Shown: positions 38,713-49,183 of the stretch, in pieces
Numbering within the stretch: position 1 is the first letter of the stretch
Layout: the number at the start of each line of letters is the position of its first letter
NCBI GenBank assembly: GCA_036937835.1
Contig: CM072880.1
Span: 1,542,501-1,606,500, forward strand
Reading direction: 5' to 3'
Length of the DNA stretch: 64,000 bases
DNA from: Pampus argenteus
Taxonomy: Eukaryota; Chordata; Actinopteri; Scombriformes; Stromateidae
Program-made: the position numbers and the translations under genes
Notes under the pieces: generated by a model
The model's database searches: none
Told to the model about the DNA's origin: nothing
What the model saw: only the letters and a program-made list of their open reading frames with translations

Positions 38713-41700
38713 ATGTCATACGTGAAACTGGTAAATATATGATTACCGTGTTTACACCAGGAAACATTGTAGTTTTTAAGCAGCCAGTTTATTGTGTATT
38801 AGAGGACATGGATATAGTGTCACTCTCTGTACTATAACCGGGAAGATATGTTGCTACATTAGCCAACAGCTAACATTAGCATTAGTCACAGTCAGAGGGC
38901 CTTTTTCTCGATTTATTTAACCTTAAAGACCTAAAACTTCATATTTATATTCGTGACTTACTCCGCGCTGTCTGAATGTGTTTTAAAGTGTTTTAATTGA
39001 CAGCACAGCCTCGTTTCTAGCTTTGGCTTCACTCCCCGGTTTGTGTGTGTTGTGCCGCTCCGCCGCCAGGTGTCGCTGTGCGCCGCGGCTCCCGCGCTGA
39101 CGGGCCTGCTGAGCGGCTCCGTGCTGGCGGCCAGCGAGGAAGAGAAGAAGAAGAAGAAGAAGAGCCTCCAGCTGAGCATCGATCAGGCGAGTTAATCAAT
39201 ACAGGAGCCGCATGTGTTCACTCACTGTCATCTGTTCCCCTTTGAACTTATCGATTAGATTCATTTACTGGAAAGTAACATTTACTAGTACAAGTATAAA
39301 ATACTGTAATTTTATTTAGTATTTCCATGTGATGCTACTTTCTTATGTACTGTTACTGCAGTACTTCAACTACATCAAGATCACAGTACTTATGTACTGT
39401 TACTGCAGTACTTTAACTACATCAAGATCACTATACTTATGTACTGATACTGCAGTACTTTAACTACATCAAGATCACAATACTTATGTACTGTTACTGC
39501 AGTACTTTAACTACATCAAGATCACAATACTTATGTACTGTTACTGCAGTACTTTAACTACATCAAGATCACTATACTTATATATGGTTACTGCAGTACT
39601 TTTACTGTAGTAGTATTTTACCTGCAGGTTGTTACCTGTAGTGGAGTACTGTATTGGTACTTTTACACTCATCCTGCTGTTCTTTGTGTGTTTCAGCTGC
39701 CATCGTTGTACAGCAGCCCTGAGGCGGAGCCGCAGTACGTGGAGCCGGAGGCGGGGCCTGTGGAGCAGAGCGTGGCGGCGCTCAGGAAGTGGTCAGAGCC
39801 GTACACAAACCAGTGTCAGGTGTGTTTTTACTCCCATTATTTTCATTATTTCTTTTACACGTGACGTTTGCATCATATTCACATTTACATGAAGGCCTGA
39901 AGTTGGAAAAAAGTGATATTTTTGAAAGTATTTTTCTTTTTATGTTCAGAGCATCAAACGCTGAAGGTCTAAACTAGCTTGATTTTGTCTTTCCAACATA
40001 ATATTTACTTCTTTTTAGTCTCTATTTGGTGTTTTTTAAATGCTGTATGTCGTGTTTTCTGCAGCAAACGTGTCAGGCAGCGATGGACAAAGTTGACGTT
40101 AGTGACCGTTTCTTTACATTGTTCACATATCTGCTGTTCGTATGATTCATTTCACACTGTTCTAACTATTCTGATTCTTTGTGGTATAAAAGTTGTTTTA
40201 TTGCACGTTTTAACGTGTGTGTGTGTGTGTGTGTGTGTGTAGTCAGGATCCAGACTGTTATCACATTCATGTGACCTGCTTTTCTGTCTGACTGCTGATC
40301 TTTGCACCGTAGCGAGCGTACAGGAAGGTGGAGCCCAGCATCACCACCGGCGTAACAGCAGCTACAGGTCAGCATCTCTCTGTCCTGTAATGTGTTTCCA
40401 CGCAAAAGAAAAGAGACAACAAACACACTTTTCTAAACAACAACAACAACAGCTACATTTTATTGGATGCTAAAACTTTTGCTGGCGCATTTTTAGCTCA
40501 AAATTTGATCAAACTTGTCTTGATGTTGATGGTTGTGTAAAAATAGTGAAAAATGCTGTTATAATATCAAACTACTCATAATAATATATTCAAGTTTTAT
40601 TAAACCAACTGTCTAAAACACAAACGTATTCAGTTTATTATGATCCGGACATTTATGCAGTTGGCATTTTTGCAAATCGATTGACAGGCTGCGACTAACA
40701 TTGTCATTCTTAAATGATTCATTGTTTTGTCTATAAAACAATGATGACTTCTTTAAATGTCTTGTTTTGTCAATCGATCAATAGCCAAAATAATTCTGTT
40801 TATTATCATGTTTGACATAGTTGACACGTATGCTGTCTTACTGTTGTTGACATGAATCAACCTGAATCTGAACCAACGTATTGAGGATCTTTCAGCAGCT
40901 GATGTTGCTCTTTCAGACGTGTACCAGTTCCTCAGTGACCCTCCTCCTGACCTCTACCCCAGTGTGGCCGCGGTGGGCTTCTCCGGCTTCCTGGGACTCT
41001 ATTTGGCCAAAGGTAACTTGTGTCTGTTTGCACAAACACAAACACACCGAGCTGCGTTCAGTGACTCAAACTAATCAGGTCAGAAGTGAGAAAGCAAAAA
41101 AAAAAACAGTCTGTGGCGCTGAAGTCTCAGTCTGCAAGTGTGTTTTCTGTTTTTATCTCTGGGAGGTGATGAAAGCAAACTTCGGCTCCTTTTTACAACC
41201 TCCAGAAAACCGTTATGACCGTCGTTATATAACCGTTATAAACACTGATTTGAATTGCAGACGTTTTGCTGAGTTGCGTGTTTGATTTTGACGTATGTGT
41301 ACTTTGTGCCTCTTTCTCCTTTGATCATTATTGGTCCTGTTTGTCTGCTGCTGTATCTGTATGACAGATAAGTTGATGGATTCAATAAAGTATTAATGAG
41401 GATTGAAAGGTTGCATGTGTTGTTAAAACATGTTGGTCTCGTTCTTCAGGCTCCAGGGTGAAGCGACTCATGTTTCCAGCTGGGCTCATGGCTCTGAGCG
41501 CCTCCATGTTTTACCCTCAGCAGGCTGCGTCCTTATTGAAGGTTTGTATGTTATTGTCTAGAAAAGATGAAACCTCTAAATCTGTTCTCAGTCTGTATTT
41601 AATGTTTTAGCCGGTTGCAGATTCTACTCAGGAAACGGCTATGAAAACAGGAAAGGTGAAAAACATCTACGTGGTTTTATTTTAAGGTACAAATTATTGT

Positions 41701-42670
41701 TGGTCTGTAGGTAGATTTTAGTTTTTTGGGCCAGAAAGTTCATTCTGTCAGAGTTTTGAATGGAAAATCCCACCCTGGCGTGTAAACGGAGCCGCTCGGG
41801 ACCTGCTGGGCATCACGTACGTTGAACCTTAGTTAGTTTTATCACTGTTTGCGTGTTTGATCTGTGACTCGTTTCCCTTTAGGAAAGGGTTGTGCTTTCC
41901 TGTAGCTGCTGGCTGTGTGTTTTTGCCATGTTTAGCTTATTTTATTCATTTCCACCCGACTGGCACAAACACAGCATGAAACACACACACACTGACTCGA
42001 TGACACTTGAACTCCTTACAGATGAAACGGACGGGCGGGGTGGGACAGGGTGGGGTGGGTGGGGTACAGGTAGGAAACACATGACATAAAACAGGATGGT
42101 AATAATTTAAACTCTCCTGTTCACATCTGCAGAATTTAAAATAAAAATGGGTCATAAATATTTGTCCTTGATGTCAACACCTCACTAGAATATGTGTGTT
42201 TTCTAATCTATATTATCACCACAATCGTAACGGTCGGTGTGTAATGTGGTCGTGCTACAGCCGACACACACAGCCGACGCACACAGTCAACACACACAGT
42301 CATAGTGGAGTGTTTACATGCACATACAAAAAAGTGCATCAGTTAGAGAGAATTTTCTCACCAGTGTCATTCTGGTGATCAAATCTGGCAAATTAATCTT
42401 TATTATGTTGTGCGTTTTGTTTGCACCAGGTGAGTCGGGACGCGGCGTACACCTGGGCTCAGCAGGGCCGAGCCGCTACGGAGACTTTTTGGAAAGAGCC
42501 GCCGTTTGGCAAGAAGAAGGTGAGTCTCCAGGTAACAGTTACCTGTTTGTTTGTGCTGTTTTTGTTGATCTGAGAGTTGTACTGATATTGATTATTTTTT
42601 TATTTTTTTTTGAAAGTCTGAGAAGAAAGAGAGAACAGACAACAACAACAACAACAACACGACCAGCTGA
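38713..42670 (+). CDS. apoo: MICOS complex subunit MIC26 (apolipoprotein O)
   Basis: Inner-mitochondrial-membrane subunit of the MICOS cristae-organising complex. Coding exons: 38713-38730, 39070-39186, 39697-39819, 40313-40367, 40917-41012, 41450-41541, 42430-42519, then a terminal exon 42617-42670 (S-E-K-K-E-R then Asn run and TTS); 214 residues, near the 198 of human APOO. An alternative last exon at 43043-43192 would give 246 residues. Family marks are LPSLYSSP, WSEPYTNQCQ, the Gly-rich membrane segment VGFSGFLGLYLAKGS and MFYPQQA. A possible second membrane stretch follows (LMFPAGLMALSASMF). Synteny between klhl15 and sat1 favours apoo over apool. Intron 2 is GC-AG: exon ends GATCAG followed by gcgagt, the only in-frame junction that joins LSIDQ to LPSLY. 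A Lys run of six precedes that junction. Confidence 0.88.
39340..39605 (+). repeat. 47-bp minisatellite, array 2 (6 copies)
   Basis: CTGCAG recurs at about 39356, 39402, 39449, 39496, 39543 and 39590 in the same orientation and sequence as array 1. It lies in apoo intron 2. The left flank 'tatttccatgtgatgctact' is the reverse complement of a phrase in the family B element at 27.4 kb. Confidence 0.97.
40668..40815 (+). repeat. Interspersed teleost repeat, family A
   Basis: It contains 'tctataaaacaatgatgact' and 'aatgtcttgttttgtcaatc', hallmark phrases of this family. It lies in apoo intron 4. Confidence 0.55.
42033..42064 (+). other. G-quadruplex-capable G-run cluster in an apoo intron
   Basis: Seven runs of three or four G are separated by one to three bases, on the sense strand upstream of the last exons of apoo. 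Confidence 0.8.
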
Positions 42671-43042
42671 GACGGCAAGAAGACGCACCTTTCCACCAAA
42701 CGAGACATTAAGGCTCATGCAGGAACATTTTCATATTTATCAGATTCAACCTTAAACTTGTCACAAGTCTCTGGGTTTAACCAGGATGAATCACCTGCAG
42801 GCAAAAAATGTCCACACGACGCGTTTCACAACAAAAAAATCGAGAGAGGAAAACAACAATATGCTTGTTTTAGTTTAGTTTATAATTCAGAATTAGGATT
42901 TCACAGTTTAATGAGTCGTATGACAGCATGAGATCCAATGACTTCACCCTTCAGTGACTCACACTTTCTCCTTCTTGTAAGCTTGTTTGGAAACGTGGAA
43001 ATGAATGTGTGTTGTTGTGTTGTTGTGTGTTGGTCCCTGCAG

Positions 43043-43192
43043 TCAGAAGAAGAAGAAGAAGAAGAAGCAGGCAGAGGGCCTGCTGCTGCTTCTTCTTCTT
43101 CTTCTTCTTCTTCTGGATCGACTCCAGTGAAGCTCTGCCAGACTTGTTTCTTGAATCGGGCCTCGGTGCTTCTGATCTGTAGTCGTATGTGA
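43043..43192 (+). CDS. apoo: Alternative terminal exon of apoo
   Basis: A good acceptor (tggtccctgcag) precedes an exon in the same phase as the main terminal exon and also starting Ser-Glu. It encodes seven Glu, a short Gly/Arg/Pro/Ala link, eight Ser, then STPVKLCQTCFLNRASVLLI and the stop. The complementary GAA and TTC triplet runs can pair as an RNA hairpin. Whether this or 42617-42670 is used, or both, cannot be decided from sequence. Confidence 0.45.
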   Translation, partial: SEEEEEEEAGRGPAAASSSSSSSSGSTPVKLCQTCFLNRASVLLICSRM

Positions 43193-45380
43193 TGCCAGCA
43201 GGTTTGTGCAGCGTTAGCAGTTTTCTTCCTTGTCGTTTTATTTTAGAAAACTCCATGAAGCTTCTGCACACGCAGAGAGAAGACTGAATTTAAAACTCTC
43301 ACCTCGTCATTTTAATTCATGATCTTTATTTAAACCTGAGCGTGAAGTGACTCGGCTTCTTTTTTGTGAACGTATTTATTTCACCAGTTGTATGTTCTGA
43401 TAATAGTACTACTATCTTGTAGTAAAGGAGTAAGTAAATATAAATATGTAGTAAAATAAATGCATTCCAGCTTGATTTACTTGAATGAAAATGTGTCCAC
43501 GTCTAATAATGCACTGTACAGTATATATGAAGTGTTCTCTTAATACTATGTGATTAAACCATCAGTACTTTAAACCCCAAACACTCACTGAACACTTATT
43601 TCGGTCCGATGAGCAAGTCAGCGTGTTTGTAGTTTTAATGTGTGTGCAGCAGGAAGTCGGACAGGCCGTGTGTAAAGAGGTCATGTCCTGTTTGTGGGAA
43701 GCCACAGCTGCAGTTCCTCTTAGAACCACCAAGAATGTGATGAGATCAGACGCTGTGGAACATGTCGGCGCTGCTTCAAGCTGCAGCCATACTTGGTTAG
43801 AAATGTCCCTCTGTCCTTTTTACCATGTTTATTTCATAAAGTTGTATCAGACGGAGCAGCGGACGCCTCCAGTGACGCCAAAACAGATTATTATTAATTA
43901 ATATTATTATTGGATAATTTTTAACACTGCTTTGTGAATGTCAGAAACATGACTGACTGCTGAAGACATGATTTAACTAGACTGATGCTGAAACTGAACA
44001 CCAACTATAAACCGCTTTGAAACCAGCAATTTCAGGCTCCTGATCCTCCAGGAAATATTCAGATGTACCAGCCAAATATGTGAATAACAGGGCCGTGTGT
44101 GAAACACCATAACTCGTTGTTTCTGAGTATGAGCTTCTGGTAATAACATCACGAAACACAGGACAGTCTGAGTTTCCATCAGAGGGAAGTTGTTGTTCAC
44201 TTTTTCCAAACTTAGAACTTCGGCTGACTTGACATTTTTAGGCTTCGTAAGCAGATCTGAAACTAAATGTTAAACATACATACAGAAAAATCTGAGTTGA
44301 GGAAATATTTGAATGTATTTTCCTTTCTTCTTTATATAACTGCATAATAGCAGAGATGGAGGGATGCTGCATAATGGACAAGAAGCTGAGTAGATTATAA
44401 AAATCCAGTCTGACGCCATCCTGGAGACAAATATCTGACTTCATACAAGAGAAATGTCGATCGTTGTTTAATGTCTTGTTTTTCATCTCTCTCAGGCTCA
44501 CAGTGACGTCCACAACAAGACTGAATGATGATTTATATAGAGAGAGAATTAGTCAGAGTAAAATGTTCCCCCTGATGCATGCTGGGATTACATCCACTAA
44601 CCTGGTCAGTGTTTAACCAGACATAAAGTTTAATGATTTAAGTCAGCTCAAAGGTCAAAGTTATTGTCATAAATTGGTTATGATGGATGTTTTTCTGAAG
44701 GAAAGACAGTCTGAGTGTAATCAGAGACACTCCCCACTGCTGCCTTCGTCCTAGAAATCATCCCCCCCCCTTTCTGTCTGAGGAATAAATTGTTCTTGGA
44801 ACTGCTCGGTATGTTTTTGAGTCTTTCCAGAACATTTCCAGATGTTTTTCCTTCTCGCTGCAGGGGATTTATCAGGGTTTGAGTCAGATGAACTCCTGTT
44901 AAGGCCCCAAGTTTCCTTCTGGAGTCAGTTATGATTAGAGCTGCAAAACACACCTCAGTTAAACTTTATGTAGAGTCACACTGAGGTCGGGCTGTTAAAA
45001 CTTCGGGTGGCTCTAACATGGAAAAACACCTGAACAGGCCAACGGTCCAGAGATACTGTGTTCAGAGTAAAGGTGGAAACAGCCAGATGCACTCGGCTTT
45101 CTTGCTTAATTCCTTCAATTAGTAAAGTTTGAAAAAATAAAAATGAGTAAAGAGTTTCTGTTTCCAACCACTTTAACTGGCAGACTGAGGGAAATGAAAG
45201 AATACGACTCACGACTCAGACACACTGATGCCGAGTGTCAAAGTCCATTTATCACCATCATGATCACATGATATGATCACATGATATGATGGAAAGCTCC
45301 AGAACAGCCATTAAATGGACCTTTAATCCTGACCTGTAAGAATCATGACATCACTACAACACGTCAGTGATCAGCTACTG
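43193..45380. other. apoo 3' region and intergenic DNA
   Basis: An AATAAA at about 43456 and an ATTAAA near 43551 could end the longer apoo transcript. The rest has no recognisable gene. A tandem 13-bp repeat (gatcacatgatat, two copies) lies at about 45264-45290. Confidence 0.45.
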
Positions 45381-45381
45381 T

Positions 45382-45387
45382 TTTATT
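45382..45387 (-). terminator. sat1 polyadenylation signal
   Basis: AATAAA on the minus strand, about 208 bases beyond the sat1 stop codon, giving a short 3' UTR. Confidence 0.6.
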
Positions 45388-45594
45388 GAAACTTTAAGTG
45401 ATTTAAACAGATTAATCAAATGTTACGATAACGTCAGAAACTGACAGAAGCGAGTAAAAAGAAACGGCTCGCTTGTTAACTACACACAAACACTACGTTG
45501 CCTTTTTTAAAAGCTGAATTATGACTCATCCCTCGTCCGTCTGAGGAGCAGAGTTCTCCTCCGCTCCCGCCGTCGCTCGGCGCTGGGCCTCATG

Positions 45595-47931
45595 TCATTC
45601 CTCGCTTGGAGTGGCCATCTTGACGAGGCTGCTCTTGTCGAACCTGTAGAGCCTCCAGCCCTCCTCCTGAGACAAATCCTCGGCGCCGCGCCGCTTGTAG
45701 AACTGGACGGACGGCTCGTTGTTCTCGGCAACGACGAACATCATGCCGGTGCAGCGCGTCTTCATCGCCAGCTGGAAGACAGACACAAGTTAAAGGGGCA
45801 TTCGATCAATTTATCAGCGCACTTCCACAAGAAAGAGATGCATCCCCAACTCTAAAAACATAGTAATATAATTCAGCTGGACTCGTCCATAGTGGTTACT
45901 GTAGTAGTAAAAAAAAAAAAAAACTTCATATTGTTTGTATTTACTCAGTTTAAATTATCTGTAGTGGTCAACAAAAACATTAACTACATGCTGGACCGAG
46001 TCAAAACAGACAAATGAAGAGGACTCACGTCACTGAGCTGCCGCAGGATCTCCGAGCCGATGCCCAGCCCTGGACGGGGAGGAGAGAGCACATACAGGTG
46101 TGTGAAGGAGCAGGTTGTGTGATGGACTGACTGGAGTTGTGTAGAAACATTTCTCCTTCTTACCTCTGTACTCATCCATCACGTAGAACTCCTCCAGATA
46201 CAGCTGCTTGCCGACCCAGGGGTCATAAGTGAAGTAGTACATGGCAAAGCCCACCACCTTCGGACCTGGAGGGAGACACCGTGTTAGACCCCGAGATGGC
46301 AAACTTAGACCACACACACACACACACGATCAGTCAAAAACTCCAATTCCAGTTTCTGAACAAGCAGCTCCTAATGGCTCCAGATCGCATCGTGTCTTGT
46401 TTTTATTGACAAAGCGCCGCTAATTCAGTTTTAAGTCCTGTTATTTTAATATGAAGCAGCAAAAGCAGGAAATGAAAAGTGAAAGTAGAAACAGGAACAT
46501 GTCAGATCTGCGTCTGAGCTTGTGGTGAAAACACCTGCAGCCAAGCAGCAGTTTTATAATGATGCATGTATTTATTTAATAAAATGGAGGAAGTATACAC
46601 GCTAGCTTTGCTGAAACTGAAACCAAGAAATGAGATACGTTAAAGCTGGATAAACCCGTCTCAGTTGGACAAAGAAACAAATGAAAGATGAGGCAACAGT
46701 TTGAACCCATTAAACATGTTTGTGTCTTGAACAGGTTCCTGGTAAAAGTTTCGTACCGTCGCTGCTGCCCTCTCCTTGGATTTCTGCGATGATGCAATGG
46801 TAAAACGGGGTGTCACCGAATCCATCCTCAAGGAGCTCTGTGAGAACAGAAGACGTTCAGGCTCGAGACAAAACCGACTGATCATCTGTGTGTACAGAAA
46901 CGGGAATCTAACGCACCTTTTTCAGTCAACGTCACGTGGTGCTCCATCTCCTCATATTTTGCAAGTTCCTGTGGTGAGAAAAAAAATTGATGAAACAAGT
47001 CGATTCATCAGCTAGTTGATTGACACCGATATTCAATGTGCTGACTGAGACATTTCTACTACAAACTATGAAATAAAAACTTCATTTCAAACCCTTTTTG
47101 GCATTTGTGGCGGTTACAAATATTGTCATATTTTATAAAGCATTTATTAACCGTTATTTGTTAATAAACCACTAAACATGTTCTTATATCTGCATACATC
47201 ATATTTATCATGCAACAGTTCATCTGTAACTACAGTATTTTGATTTTTTAAATAAATTTGTAATTTTTTGCTGGTTTCATTCTCTCATATTTGAGGATTT
47301 TATGTTTGTTTTTTTAAATTTTGTTGTACATATCACAATAAATTAAGACATTTTTAGTATTAGAGCTGACACTATCGATTATCTATATATTATCTATATA
47401 TTTTCTCGATTATTCGATTAGCCGTTAGGTCCAGAAAACGGTGGAAAAGGTCAAACTTCCTGAGTCCAGTGTGTTGGTATAAACGGGGCTGTAATGTGCC
47501 ACTTTGGGGTTTTTTCTGACTTCAGGTTACTTCAGGTCAAAGTGACTCCGGTCTTTATAGGAACAGATCATCGACGTCACACCGTCTGTCGGGGCGGAAG
47601 TGAGCCGTCTGGCCGTAAACAAAGGCCGCTGACACCGACCTCACACCCAAGCATCCTCCGGACATTTTCCACCTGCCAGTTTGTCGCCATGAAACGATGA
47701 CTCAATATTTAAGGCGTCGTCTAACATTATATCCGAGTGTTTTCGGAAGTATTTTTTACAACAGAGCTTAAGTTCCTGGAAAGAACAACGGTGACCGACT
47801 GTTAGCTACCAGCTAGCCCGTTAAACTCGGTGTTTGGTGGAGTTTATGCTACCTGGCTCCAGGCCTACCTTCACCAGTCGTAATATATCAGACACGTCCT
47901 TGGGTTCAGCTTTTCGTAATTTATACTCCAT
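45595..47931 (-). CDS. sat1: Spermidine/spermine N1-acetyltransferase 1
   Basis: Rate-limiting enzyme of polyamine catabolism: moves acetyl from acetyl-CoA to the N1 position of spermine or spermidine, in the cytosol. Minus-strand exons in order: 47869-47931, 46917-46968, 46757-46837, 46164-46265, 46029-46069, 45595-45771. Phases agree; 171 residues, as in human. Single GNAT fold: N-terminal SDILRLVKELAKYEEME, ELLEDGFGD, GFAMYYFTYDPWVGKQLYLE, the acetyl-CoA loop RGLGIGSE (about 99-106) and the catalytic-tyrosine motif NEPSVQFYKRRGAEDLS (Tyr at about 138, equivalent to human Tyr140). The C-terminus ends MATPSEE. The gene is head-to-head with acot9. Mammalian SAT1 is controlled by a poison exon between exons 3 and 4; I could not find an equivalent here. 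Confidence 0.97.
47360..47445 (-). repeat. Interspersed teleost repeat, family A fragment
   Basis: AT-rich sequence starting 'agagctgacactatcgatta', with CGATTATTCGATTA motifs, in sat1 intron 1. Confidence 0.45.
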
Positions 47932-48140
47932 TTTCTTCTTTTACTCTTCTTTCCTTTCGTTCGTAGTCCTCTGTATGTGAAGTGAAAGATTAGATGTTTC
48001 TTCATTCGCTTCTGAGTGGCTTTTCTTCCACAATCAGCCTCTGATCCGGACGCGTTTGTCGAGACAAGAACATCCAGTAAATTTCACCCTCGGCTGGGTC
48101 GCTGCCGCTCAACTGTCCCGTTCTTTGTTGACATCGGAGA

Positions 48141-48146
48141 TTTATA
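48141..48146 (-). promoter_or_regulatory. TATA box of sat1
   Basis: TATAAA on the minus strand, about 210 bases upstream of the sat1 ATG in a GC-richer setting. It predicts a start near 48112 and a 5' UTR of roughly 180 bases. Confidence 0.45.
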
Positions 48147-48301
48147 ACGGGCTCGCGCTGGAACGTGGTTGGTCAGTTCTCTGAGAGCTCAGATTTCTAA
48201 CGAATCAGCGCCCCCCGTCGTCCATTTAATATCCAATGATGATACGTCACAGTTTATTGTTTTTAACCCTCTTATGAGATGTTTTTCATGGTGAAGGCAA
48301 C

Positions 48302-48450
48302 AATTTAGAAGTATTCAACTCAACTTTATTATCATTTTCACATATGTACACATACAGGAAAACGAGATACCGTTTGCTCAGGGTCCACAGTGTCGCAGAG
48401 GTACAACAACAAATAACATGTAACAACACAACAATCTAACTATGAGTATA
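48302..48450 (+). repeat. Probable LINE-tail-like interspersed repeat
   Basis: The phrase 'caactttattatcattttca', then CA-rich sequence and 'acgagataccgtttgctcag', resembles a dispersed fish element. The class is not certain. Confidence 0.35.
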
Positions 48451-48574
48451 AAAACCAGAATAAAGAAATAAATATAGCTCCACCTCCAGCAGCCACAACA
48501 GTAACATGCTGCTCTAACACTGATGCTTCAGTATTAATAATCTAATGATGTCATATATAATAATATATCAGTCA

Positions 48575-48875
48575 CTACTGTTACTGCAGTACTTTAACTA
48601 CATCAAGATCACAATACTTATGTACTGTTACTGCAGTACTTTAACTACATCAAGATCACTATACTTATGTACTGTTACTGCAGTACTTTAACTACATCAA
48701 GATCACTATACTTATGTACTGATACTGCAGTACTTTAACTACATCAAGATCACTATACTTATGTACTGTTACTGCAGTACTTTAACTACATCAAGATCAC
48801 TATACTTATGTACTGTTACTGCAGTACTTTAACTACATCAAGATCACTATACTTATGTACTGTTACTGCAGTAGG
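48575..48875 (+). repeat. 47-bp minisatellite, array 3 (7 copies)
   Basis: CTGCAG recurs seven times at 47-bp spacing, from about 48584 to 48866, in the same orientation as arrays 1 and 2. It lies in the sat1-acot9 divergent interval. The right flank 'gattcatgcaggacttttac' is family B sequence. Confidence 0.97.
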
Positions 48876-48999
48876 ATTCATGCAGGACTTTTACTTGTGT
48901 TATAGTTTTTTAAACTCATGTATTACTTACTGTGTTACTTTTACTGAGTCTCTCAGGTGAGGTGCCTGACAGTCTGAACACTGGGTTCCACGTCTCCCC

Positions 49000-49183
49000 T
49001 CTCGTACGTCCTACGTCATCACGCAGTGAAAGGGGCGGGATATCAACACGGAAACCGTCCTGTAGTGCTTTCAATCTCTGCGCTACTCTGAAGAGGTTAT
49101 CTCAGGTTTCTTTCCTCTTTTAAGTGACTCACCTGCTTTATTTGGACTTCTGGACCGTTTCGTCTGTGACTCCACACACTGCC
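49000..49183 (+). promoter_or_regulatory. acot9 promoter region
   Basis: Contains a CRE-like TACGTCATCAC near 49011 and a GC box GGGGCGGG at about 49031-49040, followed by the ATG at 49184. No TATA box is apparent. Confidence 0.4.

Noticed and set aside
46268..46756. Poison exon of sat1 between exons 3 and 4, known in mammals
   Set aside because: I read the intron on the minus strand and found no segment with both convincing splice sites, so I do not claim it.
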